A stretch of DNA of 64,000 nucleotides from Shewanella eurypsychrophilus (GTDB taxonomy: Bacteria > Pseudomonadota > Gammaproteobacteria > Enterobacterales > Shewanellaceae), in contig NZ_CP045503.2 of the NCBI RefSeq assembly GCF_007004545.3, forward strand, positions 3,752,102 through 3,816,101. Direction: 5' to 3'. Made by a program: the position numbers and the translations under genes. Numbering within the stretch: the first letter of the stretch is position 1; each line of letters starts with the position of its first letter. The notes beneath the pieces are model-generated. The model had not been told where the DNA came from. It ran no database searches and saw only the letters and a list, made by a program, of their open reading frames with translations. Below are positions 39,666-47,962 of this stretch, in pieces.

Positions 39666-40370
39666 ATGAAAGTAAAATATGCCATCTTTTCATTGATTTT
39701 AATATCAAATAGCGTTTTTAGCGAGCAAGTTGCAAGTGTGCCCTCTTTATCGGCCATTTCCCAACTAGCTATAGCGGCTGTGGAAGAAAAAATTGATGTA
39801 GCAGAACACGCTAGAGTCAATATTATTCCACAAAGCCTAGACACTCGCTTAAAACCACCACTGTGTTTACCTCCAGTCACAGCAATACTAGCCAGTAACA
39901 GAGCGATTAAACGTAACAACACGGTAAAAGTCACCTGTAATAGCCCTCAGCTTCAATACCCCTGGCAAATTTTTCTTTCCGTCAGGGTTGATATTTTATA
40001 CCCAGTTGTCGTCGCAAGAGAGACATTGGGGCCAGGCGATCTCATTGTTAGAGGTGATGTTGTGATTAAATATGTCGAACAAGCAGTGCTAAGAGGACAA
40101 CAATTCGACAATATAAATGACGTGGTCGGCACAAGAGTTAAAAGAAGAATGGCACCCGATCAACCTATCTTCAGCAATAACCTCTGCTTCGTTTGTAAAG
40201 GTGATACAGTTTCGATTATTGCCCGCTCACAAAACTTTGAAATAAAAACCATAGGTGAAGCGCTGCATGATGGTAATTTAGGTGATAGAATTCGTATTAA
40301 GAACTCTCACTCCAATAAGAGTGTTGACGCTAGAGTCATCGATGTTGGAGAGGTTGAAGTTAGAATGTAA
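39666..40370 (+). CDS. flgA: P-ring assembly chaperone FlgA
   Basis: The protein is about 234 residues with a signal peptide (MKVKYAIFSLILISNSVFS) and a C-terminal SAF domain (VVARETLGPGDLIVRGDVVIKYVEQ, NSHSNKSVDARVIDVGEVEVRM). It helps FlgI form the P-ring in the periplasm. The ATG at the signal peptide is chosen; upstream in-frame codons do not form a sensible leader. It is on the plus strand, diverging from cheV. Confidence 0.94.
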   Translation: MKVKYAIFSLILISNSVFSEQVASVPSLSAISQLAIAAVEEKIDVAEHARVNIIPQSLDTRLKPPLCLPPVTAILASNRAIKRNNTVKVTCNSPQLQYPWQIFLSVRVDILYPVVVARETLGPGDLIVRGDVVIKYVEQAVLRGQQFDNINDVVGTRVKRRMAPDQPIFSNNLCFVCKGDTVSIIARSQNFEIKTIGEALHDGNLGDRIRIKNSHSNKSVDARVIDVGEVEVRM

Positions 40371-40387
40371 TTTTGCTTAATTTTTAT

Positions 40388-40414
40388 TAAAGCTCACGGT
40401 ATCCCTGCCGATAT
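40388..40414 (+). promoter_or_regulatory. Sigma-28 promoter of flgM
   Basis: The sequence TAAAGCTC, N11, GCCGATAT is close to the FliA consensus, with its -10 matching GCCGATA exactly. It is 40 bases before the flgM ATG. This gives FliA-driven synthesis of its own anti-sigma factor. Confidence 0.88.
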
Positions 40415-40454
40415 AGCGTTATGTTCTTCTATTTTATTATTGTTGGAGCCAAAT

Positions 40455-40772
40455 ATGGCTATTGATATTAAGCAAGTAAACACAGCTACAAACACTCAAA
40501 TTGGTAAATCAACAACCAATAAAAGCAGTGAAAAGCCGAGTGAAAATGCAGTGACGTCATTAAGCACTCCCCCAAAGAGTGACTCAGTTTCATTGACGTC
40601 TCAAGCACAACAACTACAAAACATCCAAGCTAAAATGACTGATATTCCAGAAGTGAATGAGCAAAAGGTTCAAGAGATAAAGTTGGCTATTGCAGAAGGT
40701 CGATATAAAATCGATCCTGAAAAACTCGCCACTAATATCGCCCAATTTGAAAATGATTTAAAGGATTTCTAA
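40455..40772 (+). CDS. flgM: Anti-sigma-28 factor FlgM
   Basis: The 105-residue, largely disordered N-terminus is rich in Ser/Thr/Asn/Lys. The C-terminal FliA-binding helices have VQEIKLAIAEGRYKIDPEKLATNI, the FlgM hallmark. FlgM is secreted after hook completion, releasing FliA. GGAG is 6 bases before the ATG. Confidence 0.95.
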   Translation: MAIDIKQVNTATNTQIGKSTTNKSSEKPSENAVTSLSTPPKSDSVSLTSQAQQLQNIQAKMTDIPEVNEQKVQEIKLAIAEGRYKIDPEKLATNIAQFENDLKDF

Positions 40773-40781
40773 GAAACATTT

Positions 40782-41207
40782 ATGAGTCAGATAAACGACA
40801 TCATCGAGCAACAGCTCGACATACTCAGTAGACTAAAAGTAATTATCACCGAAGAGAAAAGCGCATTGAGTGATCAAAACGCAGATCTTTTACTCACCCT
40901 TGCGGGTAACAAAGCGAAATTACTTGATAGTCTAAATCGTAATGATGAAGTGTTATCGAACCATAATGATAAATCTTTGCTTACTATGGATGCACAGCTA
41001 TCCGTAAAAGTGCAACAAGCTAAGTCACTTTTAGCAGAGTGCCAGCAGCTTAATAGTGAAAACACCAGCCTGATAGAGCTCAATATAGCTAGCATGAACC
41101 GCTTATCACAAGCACTGCAAGCCAGTCGAAATGCTTCAAGCATGACCTATAACGGTAAAGGAAAAACCTCGACTATCTCGACCTTAGGCAATGATATAAA
41201 AGCTTAA
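40782..41207 (+). CDS. flgN: FlgK/FlgL export chaperone FlgN
   Basis: The 141-residue helical protein follows flgM by 9 bases, the conserved flgMN pair. The sequence has the FlgN-type coiled-coil pattern (EQQLDILSRLKVIITEEKSAL). It chaperones FlgK and FlgL. The family is weakly conserved, so gene order adds support. Confidence 0.9.
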   Translation: MSQINDIIEQQLDILSRLKVIITEEKSALSDQNADLLLTLAGNKAKLLDSLNRNDEVLSNHNDKSLLTMDAQLSVKVQQAKSLLAECQQLNSENTSLIELNIASMNRLSQALQASRNASSMTYNGKGKTSTISTLGNDIKA

Positions 41208-41513
41208 CTCTCATATTAATGCTAACTAAAAAATAGTCATGCTCGTTTAGGTTTATTACTAGCAGCAACTGTCATTATTAGCAGCACTTTTTACAGATAA
41301 GTGACCTCCTCATTCATCGCCCCATTGGAAAATCTCGAATATCACCTAACCGGCTAACCTCGCGTCCTCCATTATCCCATCAGAACAACTAAACTAGCTT
41401 TGGTGCTAAAGCCAATCATTTATTACTGAGACTAATTTGGACGGGTTTACAAGATAAACAGGCAGAAAGCTAAAACGCTTCCCGCCGAAGAGGAGTTATA
41501 TAAATAGGAAAGA
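41208..41513. other. Convergent gap between flgN and flgP
   Basis: There are 306 bases between two convergent genes. I see no ORF, no convincing hairpin with a T-run and no RNA gene. Confidence 0.4.
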
Positions 41514-41972
41514 TTAAAAGTAGGTGATCTCTTTTATCTTCTGAGGGCGATTTTGTTGTTGATACAATGCCCATACCTGAGAGAAGTCTAATTCCAACTC
41601 AGTAACATAGTAATCGCCTGTCGGATAGGTTTTAATCACCTTCGCACCTCGAATGACACCTGATACCGAAGTTTGAATACTATCACTAGACAACACCCAA
41701 TCATTCACACTACTGTTGGCTGAGAGCTGTTGCCCATATACTTGTTCAGCTAACTCTCTATAAGCGGCAATTTTTGACGCCTGCATAGCCATTAAGACTT
41801 TTTGAGATTGCGTGTCACCTGGTTGAGCATCTAAGGGCGCATAACCAATGGCAGTTAATTTAGGGAAACTTTCAGGAGCCTGAGTTTCCCATTCGATATA
41901 TCGATCTTGAGAGGCGCAGCCAGATAGCAGCAATACAGCCAGAACTGAACCAAGAGTTATCCACTTTTTCAT
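41514..41972 (-). CDS. flgP: Flagellar outer-membrane lipoprotein FlgP
   Basis: The 152-residue lipoprotein of the LPP20 family has a lipobox VLLLSGCAS after a short signal peptide. In Vibrio FlgP belongs to the outer disc structures around the H-ring and is needed for motility. It overlaps the flgO stop by 4 bases. Size and domain fit well. Confidence 0.9.
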   Translation of the reverse strand: MKKWITLGSVLAVLLLSGCASQDRYIEWETQAPESFPKLTAIGYAPLDAQPGDTQSQKVLMAMQASKIAAYRELAEQVYGQQLSANSSVNDWVLSSDSIQTSVSGVIRGAKVIKTYPTGDYYVTELELDFSQVWALYQQQNRPQKIKEITYF

Positions 41973-42595
41973 TGTATGCCCCCTATCACTTGTACTTCCT
42001 TCATTCCCCTCTGTGTATCACGATATAGCAGCCCATCTTGAGACACCACTTTTTCAGAATGCTTTAAATACCCAGGAAGATCATTCACGCTAAATGTTCC
42101 TTGCGAAGCTGAAACTACCCGATGATTAGTGATGTTAACTATCCTTGAATTAACCACAACTCCTTTACTGTTCATACTCATTGTTGACACGACCACATGC
42201 TCCACAGCTATTCCTGATGGCAACTGCTTCCAATCTCGGGTAAGCAAAAAGTCACCTTCTGGTGTCACCCGAATATTGTCACCAACATTGATGTCGACAA
42301 GATTAAACTGACGGGCATGCAGAGCCGCGATTAAACCTTGCTGCAGCTGTAAACCAACAGCATTGGTTTTATTGAAAGAGGCCAATAACACAGGCGTAGC
42401 GACTAACAATGGCTGAGTAGCCTCCAACTCATCATTTTGTTCAACCAACTCACTCACTATCTGTTCAGATATAAGGTTAATTGCCGATGAAGCCGGCAAC
42501 TGATTGCCGTTGGCAAGCAGATCCATGTCTGAATTTTCACTCTGAGCACACGCGCTAAGCAAAAAAATAGATGATAGAAACAGAACATTACGCAT
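41969..42595 (-). CDS. flgO: Flagellar H-ring lipoprotein FlgO
   Basis: The 208-residue lipoprotein has a lipobox (IFLLSACAQ) and the FlgO domain (LLVATPVLLASFNKTNAVGLQLQQGLIAALHARQFNLVDI). Together with FlgP and FlgT it builds the H-ring at the outer membrane in Vibrio. A sigma-54 promoter lies about 95 bases upstream. In this strand the flgOP pair diverges from the GSCFA gene, with flgT beyond. Confidence 0.92.
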   Translation of the reverse strand: MRNVLFLSSIFLLSACAQSENSDMDLLANGNQLPASSAINLISEQIVSELVEQNDELEATQPLLVATPVLLASFNKTNAVGLQLQQGLIAALHARQFNLVDINVGDNIRVTPEGDFLLTRDWKQLPSGIAVEHVVVSTMSMNSKGVVVNSRIVNITNHRVVSASQGTFSVNDLPGYLKHSEKVVSQDGLLYRDTQRGMKEVQVIGGIQ

Positions 42596-42687
42596 AGCAG
42601 TACCCTAAACTTAACGATAAAAAACGCTATAAGATCACAAATAGCAAAACCTGTGAGCTCGATACAAATACTCTCACACAAAACTTG

Positions 42688-42704
42688 AGCAAATATCACG
42701 CCAC
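42688..42704 (-). promoter_or_regulatory. Sigma-54 promoter of flgOP
   Basis: The minus strand reads GTGGCGTGATATTTGCT, with exact spacing. The core GGCGTGAYATTTGC is nearly the same as at fliK, flgT and ptmE. Confidence 0.82.
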
Positions 42705-42817
42705 AAATGAAGTGTTCTCCAGCCGAATCCCTAACTGGATTTTCAGCAATCTAGTATTAGCATAGTCATCGGCATGTTTCTTAATAACTTTAGCTGCGCT
42801 GCCGATACTCATAATTA

Positions 42818-42834
42818 AAGGCACAATAATTGCC
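42818..42834 (+). promoter_or_regulatory. Sigma-54 promoter of the GSCFA gene
   Basis: The sequence AAGGCACAATAATTGCC has GGCAC-N5-TTGC and exact spacing; only the base before GG deviates from consensus. It is about 100 bases upstream of the ATG and divergent from the flgO promoter. Confidence 0.75.
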
Positions 42835-42932
42835 TAATATATAATCTGTCACAAACCTGTCACGCTCTTCATAAGGGCACCACAGTATTTGTATTAATTA
42901 ACTATTCAGTACTAAAGTTATGGAGATCCATA

Positions 42933-44711
42933 ATGATGCAAAATACACCATCAAGCCCCTACAGAGATAAAAGCAAAGAAGCTTTTTGGAAATCTGGTGT
43001 TGTAGATGTTCACTTAGGTAAGGAGGTATTTTCCGGACTACACCAAATTAATTTAGCGACCCAAAATCCTAGAATATCTTCTATCGGTTCTTGTTTCGCA
43101 CAACACGTTGGCAATTGGCTCAATGCTGGAGGCTACTTATTTAATCAGAGTAAAATTGAATCAAATCAGGTTTCTAGTTTTGCCTTTGGCAACCTATATA
43201 CGCCTAAATGTTTGTTGCAATGGTTTGATATTGCAGAACCTGAATCAGGTATTGATAAAAGTAGCGCTATATATTCAGACGGGAACAGATTTTATGATTT
43301 ATTAAGGCCCAATTTTAAACCTGCAGGATTTGGGTCAGAAGCGTCTTTAATCGGCGCGAGAATAGAAGCCGTTACAGAGATGATAGAAACTATCGCTGTA
43401 ACCGATGTACTCATTTTCACTCTAGGATTGACTGAGGCTTGGAAGGATTGCAATAATCTATTTTACCCAAGCTGCCCCGGGGTTATATCAGGTGTTTTCG
43501 ATAACTCCCTCTACAGTTTCTATAACTTCGGTTATGAGGAGATCTGTGCCAACCTTAAAGATATAGCGACTCGTCTAAAGGCAATTAATCCCAATATAAA
43601 AATAATTTTGACTGTTTCTCCCGTGCCATTAACTGCAACGGCGACAGATAATCATGTCTTGATAGCCAACCAATATTCAAAATCGATTCTCCGCTCAGTA
43701 GCTGGCTATTTAACAAGCAACGACTCAGATTTCGATTATTTTCCCTCTTACGAAATTATTACTGTCCCCTGCTCGGAAGATTTCCGGTTTGAGAGTAATC
43801 GAAGATCTGTTACAACCTCAGCTGTTAACTATGTGATGCGTCATTTTGAGTCAGTTCTGAGTGTACTAGAAGAGCCAAATATAACCCAAGATACCCAGCA
43901 AAAAGATGAAAACTCTCAGGTTCCCATATCGGATAATGATGAGGTTGTCTGCGAAGAAGAGATGTTAGAAGCTACAAGAAAGCTACAAGATAAACCAATA
44001 GAGCACCCATTATTAGCGCTCACTCTTTTTGGGGATAGCCATATGGGTAAACTCTCCACCTCATTTAACAAGCTCAATATTCCACACTCTGGTGGCATGG
44101 TCATGAATGGTTCAGCTTTCACTCAAAACAAATTTGCACTATGCGATACCGAATACTTTGTACCACTGGAAAATGCTGCATCGAGAAAATTATGGTCAGT
44201 GATACTTGATAACTTAAAGAAACACGAAGTGCACCAAGCTTCTAACAAATCAATAATAATTTCTAATGTTGGGATGCAGACTCACCAAAATATCGCCCGG
44301 TTCGTCGCTTGGCTAAATAAAATTTATCCCGCAAAAAAGCCAGTTATCACAGTGAATGTACTTGTTGACTTTTTCAATGATGAACTATCTGAACAGCTCT
44401 CTATTTTATTTCAACTCCACAACAATGGACACAAGGTCATTGTCGTATCGGATCCTCCTTTTTGTAAGTATTTCAAAGAGTCAGAGTCAATGACAAACCT
44501 GATTTACTCATACTTTGATGCAATGGAATACATCTGGAATCAATTTGGAGTGACGTTTTATAATGCCGCAAGAGTATTTGATGAAGAGATAAAAGATCCA
44601 GAACTCTATATATCTAACACCATACACGAAGATGGACGTTCTGACTGGTATCATGGAAATAGTAGATATTACACTTGGCTAGCAGAAAAGCTAATCAAAC
44701 TGACTCAGTAA
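42933..44711 (+). CDS. Two-domain GSCFA / SGNH-like protein
   Basis: The 592-residue soluble protein has no signal peptide. Residues about 15-310 are a GSCFA domain, with the name-giving SSIGSCFAQHVGNWL near residue 49 and a TLGLTEAW block near 166. After a short acidic linker, a second SGNH/GDSL-like half starts with LFGDSHMG near residue 367 and ends with Asp571-x-x-His574 (DWYHGN), which would be the catalytic Asp and His. GSCFA proteins are SGNH relatives without a settled substrate. The place between flgO and flgT and the sigma-54 promoter suggest esterase or acyltransferase action on flagellar glycan. That role is inference. Confidence 0.8.
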   Translation: MMQNTPSSPYRDKSKEAFWKSGVVDVHLGKEVFSGLHQINLATQNPRISSIGSCFAQHVGNWLNAGGYLFNQSKIESNQVSSFAFGNLYTPKCLLQWFDIAEPESGIDKSSAIYSDGNRFYDLLRPNFKPAGFGSEASLIGARIEAVTEMIETIAVTDVLIFTLGLTEAWKDCNNLFYPSCPGVISGVFDNSLYSFYNFGYEEICANLKDIATRLKAINPNIKIILTVSPVPLTATATDNHVLIANQYSKSILRSVAGYLTSNDSDFDYFPSYEIITVPCSEDFRFESNRRSVTTSAVNYVMRHFESVLSVLEEPNITQDTQQKDENSQVPISDNDEVVCEEEMLEATRKLQDKPIEHPLLALTLFGDSHMGKLSTSFNKLNIPHSGGMVMNGSAFTQNKFALCDTEYFVPLENAASRKLWSVILDNLKKHEVHQASNKSIIISNVGMQTHQNIARFVAWLNKIYPAKKPVITVNVLVDFFNDELSEQLSILFQLHNNGHKVIVVSDPPFCKYFKESESMTNLIYSYFDAMEYIWNQFGVTFYNAARVFDEEIKDPELYISNTIHEDGRSDWYHGNSRYYTWLAEKLIKLTQ

Positions 44712-44829
44712 ACTAGCGTTCGACTATCGTAATACATCGCTAATTTAATTAATTACCCACGGTTTAGATGTGAACATTATCTTATATATTCACGCAAGAA
44801 CATTTTATTGGAACCGTCACTTTCAACAT

Positions 44830-44858
44830 CTAACTGGTAACTGGTAACTGGTAACTGG
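44830..44858. repeat. Short heptamer array (GGTAACT)4 next to a promoter
   Basis: About four units of CTGGTAA (CTAACTGG, then TAACTGG three times) lie directly upstream of flgT. The last TGG of the array forms the -24 element of the sigma-54 promoter. Units fit the same CTNRNNA frame as the larger arrays in the window. Confidence 0.85.
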
Positions 44859-44871
44859 CGTGACTTTTGCT
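44855..44871 (+). promoter_or_regulatory. Sigma-54 promoter of flgT
   Basis: The sequence ACTGGCGTGACTTTTGC has exact GG-N10-GC spacing and a core shared with the flgO, fliK and ptmE elements. It is about 92 bases before the flgT ATG. Confidence 0.85.
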
Positions 44872-44962
44872 TGTAATCATTAGATTGTGAACTGTAAATG
44901 ACAAACCTGTCATTTTAATGTCGGCAACGATATCTATCTCCGACAAAAAAGTGGAATAACTG

Positions 44963-46123
44963 ATGAAACTTATTACTTTACTCCTAGTCATCACATGCTC
45001 TCTGTATTCTCAGATTACAGTTGCCGCATGGGTTGTTGTCAAAGGGCAAGCAAACATCGTTGATGGAAATATTAGCAAAGCCAGAGAAGATGCATTGGAG
45101 CAAGCGCTAACGTATGCTTCACTCAATAATGGAGCAAAGTTTTCTAGCACACAAACAATCAACAATGGTCAACTAGTGCAAGATAGCTTTACGATCAATC
45201 AGCAATCACAAGCCAGTAAAGTCGAGCTGATTAACGAACTCATCGAAGCTGATAAGTTGACCATCATGGTTCGCGTTGATGTGATCCAATCCCATGAAAT
45301 GCAATGCGATAGCCAACAGCTAAAGGCCGCAATACTGGTTCCTCAATCCCTGATTAAAGATAGAGCTCAGCTTCGATATGGCAATATCGGTTTCTTTGAA
45401 AAAAATCTCTCACAGCGTCTCGGAGACGCCATAGATAATCATTCAATGGCAAGTTTCGCCCATATACATGCCAATGAGCGACTAGATGTAGAACAAGCAC
45501 TAGTTGATATCCGCGGCTATCGTCTACCGAGTTGGCTCAGTGAAATTACCGATAGCCAATATGTACTACTGCCAGAGATCATTGATATATCAACCGATCC
45601 TGCCGAGAGCCAGATGCTAGGCCTCTGGAGCAGTGATCCTAATCGACAGTTCCAAATACGACTCTCGCTCTACCATGGGATCAGTGGTGAGCAAGTATGG
45701 AGCGAATCATACGCCACCGTCTCTCCTTGGGAGTTTGAAAAACAAGAAACAGTGCCGTCAAACCATCAAAGATTTTGGCTTTCGGCCTATGGCAAGAGCA
45801 TCGATAAAATACTGGCTAACGTCGTCGAAGATATTGATAGTGCATTGAGCTGTCGTCCAATACTAGGACAAGTGGTGGCTAAGCAACATGATAGAGTCAT
45901 TCTAAATCTAGGCCGTAGACATGGCATAAAAGTCGGTGATAATTTCGATTTAGTGTTACAACAAAATATACCAGACCGCTTCGATAAAATGCGTGCTGTT
46001 GCCGGTAAGAGTAGAGCTAAAATCATCATAGATCAGGTAACCGAAAAGACAGCCACTGCTGTTTTAGTCGATAAAAATGCCTCATACAATGTACAGATAA
46101 ATGATCTAGCGATAAAAATGTAG
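44963..46123 (+). CDS. flgT: Flagellar H/T-ring assembly protein FlgT
   Basis: The 386-residue periplasmic protein has a signal peptide (LLLVITCSLYSQITVAAWVVVKGQA). The FlgT N-terminal domain (ISKAREDALEQALTYASLNNGAKFSSTQT), middle domain and C-terminal domain (LGRRHGIKVGDNFDLVLQ) follow. In Vibrio FlgT is needed to build both H- and T-rings. Here it is separated from flgOP by the GSCFA gene. Confidence 0.92.
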   Translation: MKLITLLLVITCSLYSQITVAAWVVVKGQANIVDGNISKAREDALEQALTYASLNNGAKFSSTQTINNGQLVQDSFTINQQSQASKVELINELIEADKLTIMVRVDVIQSHEMQCDSQQLKAAILVPQSLIKDRAQLRYGNIGFFEKNLSQRLGDAIDNHSMASFAHIHANERLDVEQALVDIRGYRLPSWLSEITDSQYVLLPEIIDISTDPAESQMLGLWSSDPNRQFQIRLSLYHGISGEQVWSESYATVSPWEFEKQETVPSNHQRFWLSAYGKSIDKILANVVEDIDSALSCRPILGQVVAKQHDRVILNLGRRHGIKVGDNFDLVLQQNIPDRFDKMRAVAGKSRAKIIIDQVTEKTATAVLVDKNASYNVQINDLAIKM

Positions 46124-46252
46124 CTTAATTTAGTGGCTATTAAAGTTTAAAGTGGCTTAAAACCATCTAAAGCGGATGATAATTAAGCACTTAAATAAAT
46201 AGCTTTCATCGCCTCTTTTCATCGAGGCTAAAAACAGTATAATCACTGAAGT

Positions 46253-46328
46253 CTCCCTATAGCTCAACAGGATAGAGCAGTCGCCTCCTAAGCGATCGAT
46301 CGGGGTTCGAGTCCCTGTGGGGAGACCA
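46253..46328 (+). tRNA. tRNA-Arg (anticodon CCU)
   Basis: A full 76-base cloverleaf with encoded CCA is present. The acceptor stem CTCCCTA pairs with TGGGGAG. It has a GCTC/GAGC D-stem, anticodon stem GTCGC/GCGAT with loop CTCCTAA (anticodon at 46287-46289), and a CGGGG/CCCTG T-stem with TTCGAGT loop. It reads AGG codons. It lies 52 bases before the maf gene on the same strand, and tRNA-Arg 3' ends are common integration sites, though I found no second copy of its 3' end here. Confidence 0.97.
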
Positions 46329-46379
46329 GTTAGTGATATGTGCTCTAGCCATCGAGATACACTCTCTGAGGAAATCACA

Positions 46380-47681
46380 TTGTCAGATCTACTTCAGCAA
46401 AATCTAGATATCATTTATAGAAGATGGCCATCTCTGGCCGATACCTTAATAGCAACATCAATAGAAGCACTAGATGCATCGATAATTTCAGGCCTCAATC
46501 AAACGATCAGCATTAATGGTATCCAGCTTAGTAGCCGTCACGATCGACAAGCAGAAATAGACCTATTGATTTCAACTCTTGAGCCGAGACTAGATACAGT
46601 CAACGTCTATGGTATTGGAATGGGGGATATTGCCAAACAGTTGATACTGCTAGACTACTTGAAACAAATAAAAATCGTTCTTCTTAATCTAACAGTTTTT
46701 AAGCTTGTGTTAACTTATACTGATCAAACAGACTGGTTGTCTGATGAACGCTGTCAACTAGTTAATGCTTCTGCCAACATGAAATTGAAAAAACCCTTTG
46801 TCAGTATTCCTAGTGAAGTCGTCCTAGCTGCTGATAACGGTGCAAGCCTGAGAAACCAGATATTAGTACATTTTCAAACCCTATACTCAGCCAAAGCCCA
46901 CCAAGCTGATAATACAGAAATAAACCAACGATTTAGCGATAACCGCTATTTGATAGAAACAGATCCAGACGTATCTCTACTCTTCAACTCTTACTCTGGA
47001 AGCTCAGTATTCATTGTCGGTACTGGTCCTTCCCTATCAGGCTACCTCGAACAGCTGAAAATACTGCAGTCACGAGATAGAAAATCTTTAGTTATAGCTG
47101 TCGACACCGCTATGCGGCCACTGCTAAATGCTGGAATAACACCTGATATAGTGGTCACCATGGATGAGATAATTGATGAAAAGCATCTCAATTTCAGTCG
47201 TTCTGAAAATATTACTTTAGTATATTTTCCACGACTGAATAAACATGTCATAGAGTCTTGGAAGGGTCCTCGCTATATCGCTTATACTGAGGGTGTTCTC
47301 TATGACAGTTTGCGTAAAATTAAGCGCCATAGTTCACTATTTTCCGGTGGCAGTGTAATACATCCAGCCTTAGATCTCGCCGTAAAGATGGGCGGTAAGG
47401 CTAATTATTTACTTGGATGTGATCTCGCGTTTCCAAATGGTAAAACCCACACGGGCTGGGCAGATGGTGAATTGAATATGCATATTAGTGGCCAAGCATC
47501 ACATCAGTGGGTTTACGACAATCGAGGTAAAAAGGTGATCACGAGTCTAAGTTTCTTGAGTTATCTGGAGTCAATGGAAGAATATATTGCCTCAGTGCCT
47601 GACCGAGAGTTCATCAATATCAATGTTGAAGGTGCGGCCATAAAAGGCTGTAAAGTCGTAAGGAGTCTCCCCAATGACTAA
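46380..47681 (+). CDS. Maf-family flagellin glycosyltransferase (Maf-1), TTG start
   Basis: The protein is about 433 residues and belongs to the Maf/DUF115 (6-hydroxymethylpterin pyrophosphokinase MptE-like) family. The core has VFIVGTGPSLSGYLEQL, LVIAVDTAMRPLLNAGITPDIVVTMDE and YLLGCDLAFPNGKTH. Maf proteins are proposed to transfer nonulosonic acids to flagellin Ser/Thr. I favour the TTG giving MSDLLQQNLDIIYRRW, with GAGGAA about 8 bases upstream; an ATG 14 codons earlier has no ribosome site and lies just after the tRNA. It is followed by a small ORF, legB and legC. Confidence 0.87.
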   Translation: MSDLLQQNLDIIYRRWPSLADTLIATSIEALDASIISGLNQTISINGIQLSSRHDRQAEIDLLISTLEPRLDTVNVYGIGMGDIAKQLILLDYLKQIKIVLLNLTVFKLVLTYTDQTDWLSDERCQLVNASANMKLKKPFVSIPSEVVLAADNGASLRNQILVHFQTLYSAKAHQADNTEINQRFSDNRYLIETDPDVSLLFNSYSGSSVFIVGTGPSLSGYLEQLKILQSRDRKSLVIAVDTAMRPLLNAGITPDIVVTMDEIIDEKHLNFSRSENITLVYFPRLNKHVIESWKGPRYIAYTEGVLYDSLRKIKRHSSLFSGGSVIHPALDLAVKMGGKANYLLGCDLAFPNGKTHTGWADGELNMHISGQASHQWVYDNRGKKVITSLSFLSYLESMEEYIASVPDREFININVEGAAIKGCKVVRSLPND

Positions 47682-47952
47682 GGTTGACAAAATAAAAAAT
47701 GACTTACATAAAGCTGCAGATCACTTTATTTTGGGTGAAGAAAGCGAAGCATTGACTCTGTTGGCTGAAATTTCTGAACAATTTATCAGTGTTTTTGACA
47801 CCCTTTCACCCGAATTACAGACTGAGCTCAATCAGATCATCGAGGCGACGATTACCACTCAATCACGACAGGATTGGCTGGGAGTCGCTGATTATTTGAA
47901 GTTTGAACTCATTGAGCTAGTCGATAAAATAGAAATAGAATTAGCAAGGTAA
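47674..47952 (+). CDS. Small acidic protein of the flagellin-glycan locus
   Basis: This 92-residue, fully helical, acidic protein (MTKVDKIKNDLHKAADHFIL) overlaps the maf stop by 8 bases and ends 10 bases before legB. It has no motif I recognise; it lacks an acyl-carrier DSL site, so it is not an ACP. Tight coupling to maf suggests a partner or chaperone of the transferase. That is inference. Confidence 0.6.
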   Translation: MTKVDKIKNDLHKAADHFILGEESEALTLLAEISEQFISVFDTLSPELQTELNQIIEATITTQSRQDWLGVADYLKFELIELVDKIEIELAR

Positions 47953-47962
47953 GGTTATTGTT

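Noticed and set aside
47674..47952. Acyl carrier protein for the PaaK-like ligase
   Set aside because: There is no DSL/GxDS phosphopantetheine site in its sequence.
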